Positions 48,115 to 58,469 of a stretch of 64,000 nucleotides of DNA are shown in pieces. The notes under the pieces are model-generated. The model made no database searches. It had not been told where the DNA came from and saw nothing but the letters and a program-made list of their open reading frames with translations. Position 1 is the stretch's first letter; each line of letters begins with the position of its first letter. The stretch spans positions 81,180,520 to 81,244,519 of the forward strand of contig NC_059471.1 of assembly GCF_018139145.2 (NCBI RefSeq), in the 5' to 3' direction. Both the position numbers and the translations under genes were made by a program. Source of the stretch: Gymnogyps californianus. Lineage: Eukaryota > Chordata > Aves > Accipitriformes > Cathartidae.

Positions 48115-48335
48115 AGAATCCATTCATTTTAACGGGACATAAGCCACCCTAGAGCCATGAAGTTGAAGAGGTTACAGAATTTAATTAGCTTGTTTACATT
48201 ATTCATCCTTTTAATTTTTAGCAGCCTACATTTTCTCCGTCATTCTCCTAGGGCATTATGGCAGCAGCAAAGCTTTTCCAGACAAAGCTGCCAAGCCTGA
48301 GCTTTCAAAAGTTCTCCCTTCACAGCTCAGGATGA
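48115..48335. promoter_or_regulatory. Candidate regulatory element with homeodomain and FOX words
   Basis: TTTAATTAGC contains a TAATTA homeodomain site (48182-48187), and TGTTTAC (48191-48197) is an exact forkhead core. A second homeodomain-type word, TTTTAATTTTTAGC, follows. The sequence is unique, AT-rich and non-coding. Function is inferred from motif texture alone. Confidence 0.28.
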
Positions 48336-49949
48336 ATGTCACTGTGGTCTTACTGGAGGAGGCTCCAGATTAAAACAGGAACCATTTCGAGCTATAAGAT
48401 CTGTAATGGAAGAAAGGTTGAACTCACTGTGGAATTAGGATATCTCCTTGTTTTCTGGTCAGTCTGCATGGGACGTTCCCTCCTGGTGCTTAGAGCTCCA
48501 CTTTTGCGGAGGCCCCTGCCTCCCACAGAGGCTCTCCCCAGAGCCCACATGCCTTTCTTATCTGTCCCGCTGCAGCTCTCCTGGACAAGCAGTGACTGTC
48601 GCTGCCATGCAGGATTTACCCTGGAGTCAAGGGGCCCAGGGGATATTGTTATTCTTTATCCTCCACTTGCAATGTAGCCAACTGCCATGGCAGAGAAGTT
48701 TTTGGGAGGACAGGCACAGGAGAGAACGCACTCACAAGCGTGACATGTAGGGAGCTCATGGGAAGGGATAAAGAGCCCCTTTTTGGCTCCAGAAAGTATA
48801 AAAAGAAACTAAGCAAAATAAAACAAGAAAGCGTTGGAGAAAGTCAGAAGAATTATTCTCTAAAAGAAGAATTCCAGTCTCTGATGCATGGCATCAGGAC
48901 TGCAGGGATTTTGCAGTGCATAGCCCATGACTGTCAAAACCAAGACTGTTTGTGAAGTAATGACCATCTGAGGAGCAACCTTCTAGCGCTTCAAGCTATA
49001 AAAGCTGCATGTGTCAGGAGTATCTTAAAGGGAAATAGCTTTAAGAATGAAGTGTTTGAAGAAATCTTGTTGAGACATACCACGCTGAAGATAAATCAAC
49101 GCAATCATTCCTGGAAAGCCTGGCTGATAAATTTCCCTATCGCATAGTTTGTGGGGATAGCATAAAATGTTTCCTGCCTTACTCATGCAAACATTCCTGG
49201 TAATTTCAGTAAGACCCAGGCTAAATCTCGGAATAAGGAAAATAGGATTCAGCCAAGAGTTTTCTATTACTTATGAAAATTCCCCAGGAGTCAGAAGGAA
49301 AATTATAGCTATTTTAAGGTAGCCTAGAATATGAGAGGTAATGCTTGCTATGGACTTTTCAGGGGAATTTAAAATTTGATAGAGAAAGTGTTATACTGAT
49401 TAGATTCACTAGCTGCAGAGTGCAATTTCTACAATACTGCGGTGATTTTGGTTTGATAGGTTTTCCCTCATATTATGAAAACAGCTTTCTAGAAGACAAA
49501 AATGACACATACAAGAATATGGCATATAGTAATTGAAAAATTACGTGTCTCAGTCTCACATGCATTAAGCTGATATAACTAGACTCTTATTTACAAACTG
49601 TTTAAGATCTTCAGCAAGAGGTGATACAGTTGCAGATCACAGACAATAAATACATATAGTGAGGAGGAGGTTAGGTTCAGCTGCAAAACTACTAAACTAC
49701 TCAGCAGACAGCATGGTTCTTCTGTGAAGTTTCTGTCCCTTCCAACCAGTGGTGAATCAAAGCAATGCTTAAGCAAACGGGCCAGCCACCATTTATCCCA
49801 TTTAGGGAACATGACTACCCGCACAGATTGGAAGTGTATTTTTACTGCTGAAAGTATCATTCTTTCAGGACAAAGAAAGTTCAGTTCACAAAGAGTTATC
49901 TGTTCTGTAGCAGCCTGGTGCCTCTAAAATGCAAGTTGCCAGCAGTTCC

Positions 49950-50065
49950 CAGCCGCGAGCTGGATGCGGAAGACAGCTGAGGGGAATGCCGGCAGGAGCC
50001 GGGCTCGGAAGAGGCAGCGCAGAGAGAAAGCATCTGGCAGTGGGGAACCGTGACCGCAGCCACTG
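49950..50065. promoter_or_regulatory. Small CpG-rich patch
   Basis: About 11 CpGs fall in 115 bases (AGCCGCGAGC, GATGCGG, GCCGGCAGGAGCCGGGCTCGG, AACCGTGACCGC). Both strands stay open. There is no recognisable exon; it could be a non-coding RNA exon or an isolated GC-rich relic. Confidence 0.28.
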
Positions 50066-51589
50066 GAAACCACACACAGGGAGACACTTCCCAGCTCTTG
50101 CAGTCACATCCTTTCCAAGGAGATCAGCAATTCTCATTATGGACTTCCTTTAGGACTTCAGTAAGCACCAAGACTTTTCTTCCCATCCGCTGTTGAATCA
50201 ACTGCAGAAACAGAAAATGTCTCAGGACCCCTTGGGAATGCTTGTGGGGTCTCTAAGCAAAGATAAAGTATTATATAGCTGTGGGTATTGAGTCCTTTCT
50301 TGGATCAGTTTTGTTTTATTAGTCACATGTAAAGTTGTATCATGCTGGTCGCTTGCGCTAAGCCACACAGTAAGAATTAAAAAAGGAAAGAAAAAAAGTG
50401 GCATTCAGGGTACAATTTCCAGAGGTAATTATTTTGGCCCAGTCAAAACATTGTCTTTTTTTCTAACATATGAGGATGAAAAAAGACAACAGATTTCCCC
50501 ATGGCATCTTTCTGTGCTTCCACTGCGACAATTAGGTTAACATGTCACATCTGCTACACATCCTAATGAGGGAAGATAGTCAGGATCCTAACCCAATTCA
50601 TCCAAAAGCAAGAGATCCGAGATGCTTGTTTCTATGACCCTAGAAGCAAAGTCATTATTATGGCTGAGGTATGTGACTGGTACTTACATCCTAGGCCTTT
50701 TCTCTGTACCTACAAGCAGTTCACATAATTTAATTTTCTTGTTTTCCCATTCCAACATCTATAATAATCTTTTTTTCATAGGACTGCTAACCTGGTAACC
50801 AACAATTAATACGTACCACACAGGCATGTGTATATACATCTAAGGCACCGTCAAGTAAGGAAGTAAAAGTGGAACCAGAAATTAGTCAATGAAATTAAAA
50901 ATGGGCCTCAAGTTGCCAGAACTGTTTCTAATAAGTGATAATAGTTTGAATTTTTAGACTTTCAAACTAATAGCTTTGGCTTTTGAAAAAAAGAATCTAT
51001 CCCCCAAAATAGTTTAAACCTAAGTGGAAAAAGAAAGTTTTGGCTCAGTCCTGATCACGTCTTCTAAAAGGATCGTTCAGCCTAATCCAGTCTTCAGGAA
51101 GAACTAAAATTGTGATGTCAAATTTCTGTTTCTAGCCAAAATTGTTATATATAGCATGCCAAAAATGTGTCTAGAAGAACTAACCTGCCTGAGGTTAAAA
51201 TGTTTTCCCTGATTTACAATGTTTGGTTAAAAATTTATTTAGGCCATTGACAAGCAAAGCAGGGTGTAATTTAATTTGAAAAGAAATTACTCTAATGCTG
51301 TAAAACTTACTGAGAAAAGTCAGATTCATAAAAGGTAAAGGGAAATGCTGACGAACCATAACTATCACAGTGCTAGAGAGTAAAATGGTGTTAAATAATG
51401 TGCATATTTTGTGAGGTATTCTTTTTATAATTGACATTAGAAACATGTAGACTTTGCAAATTCTAATCATGGCAATCACTGCCAGATCAGCAAAGGTTTA
51501 TATATAACTTCATCTGCATAAAGCAACTGCAGTGGGCTTCATCCCATCTAAAATTAATGAATTTACAGATCGAGCCCAGTATTCAAACA

Positions 51590-52250
51590 CCTGTATTTAG
51601 GTGTCTACCCTACTCTCTGGATGTGAGTAAGGAGTTACAGTGAGTTGAACCCAGTATCTAGAATTACTTTTCATCAGCTGTATAGCTCTTTAGGGAGGGG
51701 GAAAGTTCAGCTGCCTGAACAGGCCTTTCGGAATGGTAAATGTTTTCTCTGTTTAGACATTTTCAATTATTCTACATGGCTGCAGCTGCTGCTGCAGAAA
51801 GTCATAGGTCGGTTCTGCCAGCCCCGAGCAGCAAAGGCCTCGAGTGCCCTAGGGCATCTCATTTGGCACTAGCTGCCAAAGTTTAGGTAACTGAATCTCA
51901 CCTTTTGTTTACTGTGGTTACTAGAGGCTCAATTCAGTTGCCTAAATAAGAAAGGCCTAAAAATAGGTCATTTCAGAGGACTCAGGATGTCAGGAAAATC
52001 TAGTCAGGTATGGCAAATATGGGTCAGGCCTTATGGGCGACCCACACCATGATGGGCAGGCAGCCAGCAGGCAGACAAAATATCTTGCCTAGGGCATCTT
52101 AAAAGGCACTAGGTGCTAAGTCAGGGCAATTCAATGGAGCTGTCAGTTGTCATTAATTGTAACAGGAGCACAAGAGTCTGAATCTGGAACTGAATTTCTG
52201 GCTGAGTCCTGTGTTTAAGCTGGTTATCTCAACTCCCTCCATAGTCACCA
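51590..52250. repeat. Old interspersed-repeat-like region with internal repeats
   Basis: CCTAGGGCATCT plus GGCACTAGSTGCYAA occurs at 51848-51879 and 52088-52119 with 26 of 32 bases identical, 240 bases apart. TTTAGGTGTCTA (51597-51608) and CAGTTGCCTAAATA (51935-51948) are further members of the TTAGGTGCCTAA-type word set. GCCCTAGGGC at 51846-51855 is a perfect 10-base palindrome. I suspect a decayed interspersed repeat but cannot name the family. Confidence 0.35.
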
Positions 52251-55200
52251 GAGAGAGATGTTTCCAGGGTCCCTTGCCTTAGACATTTATTTCAGCATGG
52301 AATGAACCTTTCTGCAGAAAAACCTCACCCACTCTGCATTGATTACAGAGGGACCCTGTATGAAAAGCTTACAGGAAAACAACAAAGGGGAGATGAGAAA
52401 AATGCCATCTATATTGTGTATTATTATTTCAGCACATCAGCCTGTTCCCTTTGTATTTGTTCGGATAAGATCTACTGAGTTCAAAGGAAAATCTTTTAAG
52501 TTTTAATGAGAACAAATGTATGTCCAAAGAGGCTTCAACTCACTGAACTTAAAGAGTTCTGTGTAATAATATGCCAGGCTGTTCTGCTTTTATAGCCCAC
52601 CTGTTATAAGTGAAATACTTGGTGTGCTTGTGTTGGCAATGCATTAAATTTATGGGCAATTGTAACAGAACCACATTTTGGTACTGAATCCTTTTGTGTT
52701 TATATTCTTATACAGGCTACCCAGAGATGAAATCGGCCAGTCGTGTTCCTCTCCAGTGTCTTACTGTCATTTTCAGAAAATCTCTGCAGGGAGATGTAAA
52801 TTTTCCTACATCAGCAGGTCTCACTCCAGAAGCTGCCCAGAGGTCCAAAGGCAGAATCCTACCTCTGGTTATTGCTGTTGCCAAGCTATAATAATCTATT
52901 TTTAAAGCAAGGATGGTTCTACCCGTTAAAGCAATTTCAAGACAGGAACTGTTTTTCCACCTTCTGAAAACTCGGGGGGAGAGTGTTGCTATTTGTTTTT
53001 TGGCTTTTTTAAACACAGACACCCAAACTAGTTTTGTGACTGCTTCTGGACCATACTTTGACTACATGCCTCCCTTGGAAGTAAGAACCATAGCAGAAAA
53101 CTGAAAGGGTTGTCTTTGTTTCATGTTTTTTTACACAAAAAAACAAAGGAAAAAGCTGCTTACTGCAGAAAATACCGTCTCCGCCTCTCTCCCTAAGACA
53201 CAGATTTTTAAAAAATTTATTCCAGCTCTCTGGTATTTGAGCAGCTGGACAGTTCAGACTGAGTAGTGTGTCTTTACTTACCTAAAATATAGAGTTTCTA
53301 GATGCCAGAAAGGAAATTAAAAAAATCAGCATGTACTACTGTACTAAATTAATTTAAATTGCTGTGCTAATTAATTTTCCTCTGTACTCCATATTAGATT
53401 TCCATGGATTTTACCGTAAAAATACTGAATGTCATCTGTATTTTAGTACTAGTCCAGACTCATCCTGACTTAGTTGTGAAGTATTTTGCTGTCAGGAAGA
53501 TCTCGCACTGTTTGACTAAAGATGTTCTCAAAACAGCAGTTCTTCAAGTGATTTCTAACCATACTATGGTCATACTAGGTAAGAAGCACACACGGTTGAT
53601 ATCAGATACATACATTTTTAATGCCGTTTATCAGAAAGGGGTATGACATCAGTGCACAGGGTAAGGGCTTTTAGTAGTGTTTAATAAGACCAGTGCTACA
53701 ATTTACTGTGAAATTGAAACAGAGTCTCATGCTGAGGGCATAATCAATATGAGAATAAGATTGTGATTTGCTAAAATATGAGCTTGAGGGAATAAAATGT
53801 AAAGGGAGTTAGCAGTAGGATCTGGCTGAAAACAGGCATCTTAGCTTTAGCTGTTAGGAAAAGGAGAATACCTAATTTTGATTCAGAGCAGATTAATGAT
53901 TCAGCTAAAACTTCAGACCGTAAATCTCCTTTTGACCCATTCGAATATGACAAAGGACTTCACTGGGGTGAGACAGCAGCTGAAATCAAAACTTCATTAT
54001 TATTCACTTTCCCACAGTGGTCACCCAGTAACGAGAGAAAGTGCCCTTGCAGGCTGTACCACGTGCCAGAAGGACACAGCAAGCCCCCTCAGTGACCGTC
54101 CTCTGGGGGAGGATTCACGGGAGCGGAGAAGCTGGTGAGATGCCTTTCAGCTCAGTTACAGTATTCCTCTCTGCAGCACATTTCACAGCTCAGCAAGAGC
54201 CTGGTAACATCTAACGGGCATCTAAGGGCCTGATGTGGACAAAACCAGCAGCAGTGCACTTGTACTCAGTCATATCCCCTCTCCTCTATTAGATGTTCCT
54301 GTATTCGCTCAGTTCTGAAAACTCACAGTTTGACGTTCTGACGTGGAAACAGAAACTGAACTAAATTGTGCGACACCAGGATGAAGAGCCACAGTGTGCC
54401 AGTTTGTCAGACTGCTGTGTACTACCTCAGTTTTTCCCCCTAGAAAGGGTGATTTCTCCTCTTATAAAAACATCCTCTAAATTGTTTTTAAACTCATACT
54501 TTTGAAAACATTGCCATTGTGCCATTCTTCACATTTTGCAAAATATCCGTAACTGTGTTAGAGCGCCAAATGCTACATTTTCATCCCTGAAGGTTTGATT
54601 TCCAACACTTGAAGCAGTAAAGCCCCACCTCCATACCCCATGCATTTCAGTTTTATCCCTCCATTTTTCACTTGCCAATGCATACAAATGAAGACCTAGG
54701 TAAACCTTTTCAGGATGCTAATGGCGAACTCTCCAGTTCCCACGACAGTGCTAGCAGGGTGCAAGGCTACGAGGAGAAAAGGAGGAAATTAGTCTGTCAC
54801 TCTGGGAAAGCAATGCCTACTGATACAAGGAGCAGTCTAATCTCAGTAGCCTTTCTAAACAGTTTACATGAAAAAACAACAAACAGAGGGAGGGAAGGAA
54901 GAAAAGGATTTCTGTTGTAAATTGACAGGAATGGCTGTATTGGGTTTCCACTGATGAAATCTCTCCACAGCAAAAGGTTAGGAGGAATAAAGGAGGCTTT
55001 ATGCCTTATTAGGGTGAGAGAAAACAAGACATAATGATGAAGCTGAATATGTAAGCAAGCTTCTCAAAACTTATGTGAATATTTGGGGATTTACACTTTA
55101 CATTTCTGGATAAGCAACACATCCACCAGTTTCTTTTTTTTGGTAATTTTGGTGGAATTTTTTCTGTACAGGGCTCAGCTATTTATGAGTGTCCAAAACA

Positions 55201-56020
55201 GAGATTATACACTATAGTCAGAGATGGTAGCAACTCACTAGGCTGTTTTAAATGCAAATTTAAAATTATTGAAAGCAGACTGGATTCTAGATAACCATAC
55301 CAGTAGTGCGCTAGTAAGAGCAAGTTATTTTAACATAGGCCATACAAATCACATTTATATATACAATCCAACTGTTTGGTGTTTACTTCATTAACAGTAT
55401 GCAAAATGGAATGCATTTGAGAAATCCCTGGAATAAAGAAGAATATATTTAGTACCAATAGACTGCACAGAAGAGAGATAAACTTCTAGATGACCTTTTG
55501 GACATGAGATTAATATTCAATGGGGAGACGGTAAAAACCTGAAGTTTTAGAAAATACAAATGTAAAATTCCTTACCTCATTCTGCAACCATGCAGTTCAG
55601 AGATATATTAAAATGTCAATATTGGAGCACTGGTACTTATGGAAATACTAGATCAATGAAGAAATGAACCTGATTTGATGAACTGGATAACTGGTAACAC
55701 ACAAAATCTAAGATCTTAATTCTTGAATATTATTTCCTAAAGCAATGAGAATGCCAAATAAAGTACGAGGAGAAGACTTAAAGCTTTCAGTAAGGAACAC
55801 AATGACCCAAGGTACGTCAATTAGATGTTCTGCCCTCAGGAACATGCAGGGCCTGTGGTTCCACAAGGTGAAGTCTCTGGCAGCAACATTGGCTGCAGGT
55901 ATTCCCATTACTATCTTTTCCTGAATTCACCTGCACAGTTTCTTGAATGAATAGGCTGTGAACTCTATCGGGGAGCCAATCAGTTTAATATAATTTCTGG
56001 CAAGTTTTTAGGGTTTGGTG

Positions 56021-56038
56021 TTTTTTTTTTTTTTTTTT
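56021..56038. repeat. Poly-T tract (18 bases)
   Basis: An uninterrupted homopolymer. No retrogene or LINE body is recognised next to it. Confidence 0.9.
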
Positions 56039-57705
56039 AGTTCAGAACAGCTGCACAAAGACTTGTGCTGGAGCATGAGGCAGGATTTCCTCCAGCCACT
56101 ACTACCGATTCACACTTCGTATTATGAAATCTATTAGCCTGTATGTGAAAGCTTGATATAGCAAAGCTGGTGTCTTGCTGATGAGAACAAAGGCATTGCA
56201 TGAAATAAATGCATTCAAATTAGTAAAAGATAATTACCCAGAAACATTCTAAAGGTTTGAATGCCATCTTTGTCTCTTACCCTCAGTCAATCACCTCACA
56301 TCCTTAAATATGCGATTTCAGTCACTACTTGCTCATCCTTTACTGATCATAGTTCTGACTGAGTTTAACCAGCCAAGTTAATTTTAAAAGGTAAGTTTTA
56401 CATTCTTTATAACTCCAAGGATTTGTGTGGGAACTTCAAAAGCTAATTTTACAATTTCAAGAAAATTTCCATGATATAGGAATCCTCCTTGCATACCAGA
56501 CGTATTTCACATTGGAAATGCTTTCTCTAGGCTGCTACCCTGCATAATCAAACTGACCCCCTGCATCTCAGAGCTTCTTGCTGCCCAGTCTTTTTGGGGG
56601 TTCTGGACATGACAAGAACGGACCTGTTTAGAAAAGCTCCTTTGGAGAACAAATTTCCTCAGTTTTAGCCAGCCATCCTAAAGTCATATTTAACATGAGA
56701 ATTGTGTAACATAAATAATTTTATAATAATTGCAAGGATTAAAAAGTAATTATTAAGTTTAAAGACAGATGCACAGAGATAGGTAAAAACCATGCCTGTT
56801 GACTCTGGATTTTGGTAAGCTCTGTAAGGGTTTCCTACTGCTATTTCAACTAAAAAGCTGTCGGTTGTCAGTGGGGTTGCTTTTCTTCTAAATAGGAAAA
56901 TGCACAGAGGCAAAAGTCCTCTCATATATTTGGTTCCATACAGAGTGATCCATTACTGAGGAACTCTTCCCAGCTGGTGCTTCTTATGGTTAATAAACTT
57001 TATCAAGGTGTCAGTTTTACTGCATCTTGCAACTGCTGGCTGACCAACTTCTCTTCTGCATTGAGATATTTTTAAAATTTGCCGGGTCAAAGCCAAGCAG
57101 AGGTCTTGCCTGTAAACACAGCTATTTACTGAAGATAAATAAAATGTCCTGCTAATGACCTAGCACTTTCGAGTGCTACTCACAATTTTCAGAGAACTAC
57201 TGCCTTTCTAGCAGTAAGTTGAGTACTAACTTGTCTGTATTATTTTGCAATAAACAAATGGAGGTTTATATTCTTTCCAAGACTCTTTATGTTTGTCATA
57301 CCTATGTATTAATGCTACCCTAAGTGTCTTTATTAATCATCACCTTTCAAGTACCCATTGTCTTTGGAACTCTGTTAAGGTCAGGAATAGCTTTTTGCAA
57401 GGAGTTTCAAATATGAGTTTAGAGGTACACTGAGGTGTATAGAAAAGTGCCTAATGCATTTTGATGAATTATTTATTATTTATTGCAATAATTAACTCAG
57501 CCAAGTGGAAGAGACAATCTGCAAATGCAGAAATGATGATAAATAGGCGGTACAGCAAATAAGAGGTACTAATTCAAACCCTGTGAATCACAATGTGATG
57601 CAGATGCGAAATAAAGCAGAGCCAATGTATAGGAAGGAACAGATGGAATTCCTGCATCACAGAACAAATCGCCATAAGAAACATCTGGAAGTTATCAGGA
57701 AAAAA

Positions 57706-57718
57706 CAAACAAACAAAG
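57706..57718. repeat. (CAAA)3 simple repeat
   Basis: Three CAAA units follow an A run. Short and unremarkable. Confidence 0.75.
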
Positions 57719-58388
57719 AAGTCCCCTTAAACCCTAGAGCTTGTTAATCACAAGCCATTGGTTAAAAGAAGCTGGAAAACAGAGGTACAGCAGGTATTGT
57801 GAACAGAAATTAGTATAACTAAAAAAAGAAAGGATACAACAATATTTGATAGTTGCTATATTTTGGATGGGATATAGTGTCCTTAAGGGGAGGCTGAGCA
57901 ATGTCACGATGACATTGCATCTCCAAGGCATATGTGAACATGGCAAAAGACTGATGTTTACAAGGGTTAATTAAACATATTCTAACACATTAAAACACAT
58001 ACAGCAGACAAGGCAGTGCAAAGTTCAAAAAGTGTTGAACTGTTCTAGTTGGATACTTGGGCATCATAAAGGTAAAAATTTAAAAACCACACAGCAAACT
58101 AAATCTCTGTAGATGTGAGTGTGTCTAATCCACATGCAGTGCAGGAAACGCACCCGCTCCTGTCTAGGTGCTCTGCAGGGGCAGGGTGCTGTGCCAGCTG
58201 AGGAATGCCTTCTGCCAGTCCTCTGCTGCAAGGCTCTGCTGCTCAGCGGGGCTGTGCCCTCTGTGGTGCTGCTCGTATGGACAGCTAGTCAAAGTGAGCC
58301 GCTTCACGAGGACCTGTTGTGTAAATGAAATCCCTGTTTCTGTTAGATTGGAGGGGAATATTCAGCTTGCTTAGTGACAAGTCGGAGC

Positions 58389-58466
58389 ATCTCTTCACTC
58401 AGTGCATGGGTTTCTCTGGAAAGCTCCTCTGGAGTATCTTGCTTGACCCATGCACTGAGAAGAGAT
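58389..58466. ncRNA. microRNA-precursor-like hairpin (candidate)
   Basis: The left arm 58389-58411 and right arm 58446-58466 are reverse complements over 21 bases, as 7 + 14 bp blocks separated by a 2-nt bulge (CA at 58396-58397). The 14-bp block CTCAGTGCATGGGT pairs perfectly with ACCCATGCACTGAG. The loop is 34 nt (58412-58445), carries CTCTGGA twice and can form a small inner CTCC/GGAG stem; a G-T pair extends the main stem by one. Such pairing is very unlikely by chance. Outside the arms pairing is weak (only 58386-58387 with 58468-58469), so the total stem is shorter than most animal pri-miRNAs. Transcription could be from either strand. A decayed inverted-repeat transposon is the main alternative. 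I do not recognise a known microRNA. Confidence 0.4.
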
Positions 58467-58469
58467 TCT

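Larger units (their letters stand above)
46835..51585. other. Unannotated non-coding DNA
   Basis: No gene is recognised. Frames of 100-122 codons on both strands around 46915-47600 and 48336-48750 overlap one another and lack known domains. A candidate regulatory element is at 48115-48335 and a CpG patch at 49950-50065. The rest is AT-rich with nothing I can name. Confidence 0.55.
52300..58385. other. Unannotated non-coding DNA
   Basis: No gene is recognised. At 52714 a T-rich tract ending in CAG precedes open frames on both strands (to about 53104), but no donor or protein similarity supports an exon. An 18-base T run is at 56021-56038 and a (CAAA)n stretch at 57706-57718. GC-rich sequence at 58140-58290 carries no recognisable motif. 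Confidence 0.55.

Noticed and set aside
52714..53104. Possible exon after a T-rich tract ending in CAG
   Set aside because: The acceptor-like sequence is good, but frames are open on both strands, no convincing donor follows, and the peptide matches nothing I know.
54050..54110. Antisense CR1 3' UTR
   Set aside because: GTGCCAGAAGGAC suggested it, but the following bases do not continue the CR1 pattern.
55708..55908. 66-residue minus-strand frame that looked protein-like
   Set aside because: Hydrophobic and plausible in texture, but no family signature, no splice signals and a length well within chance.
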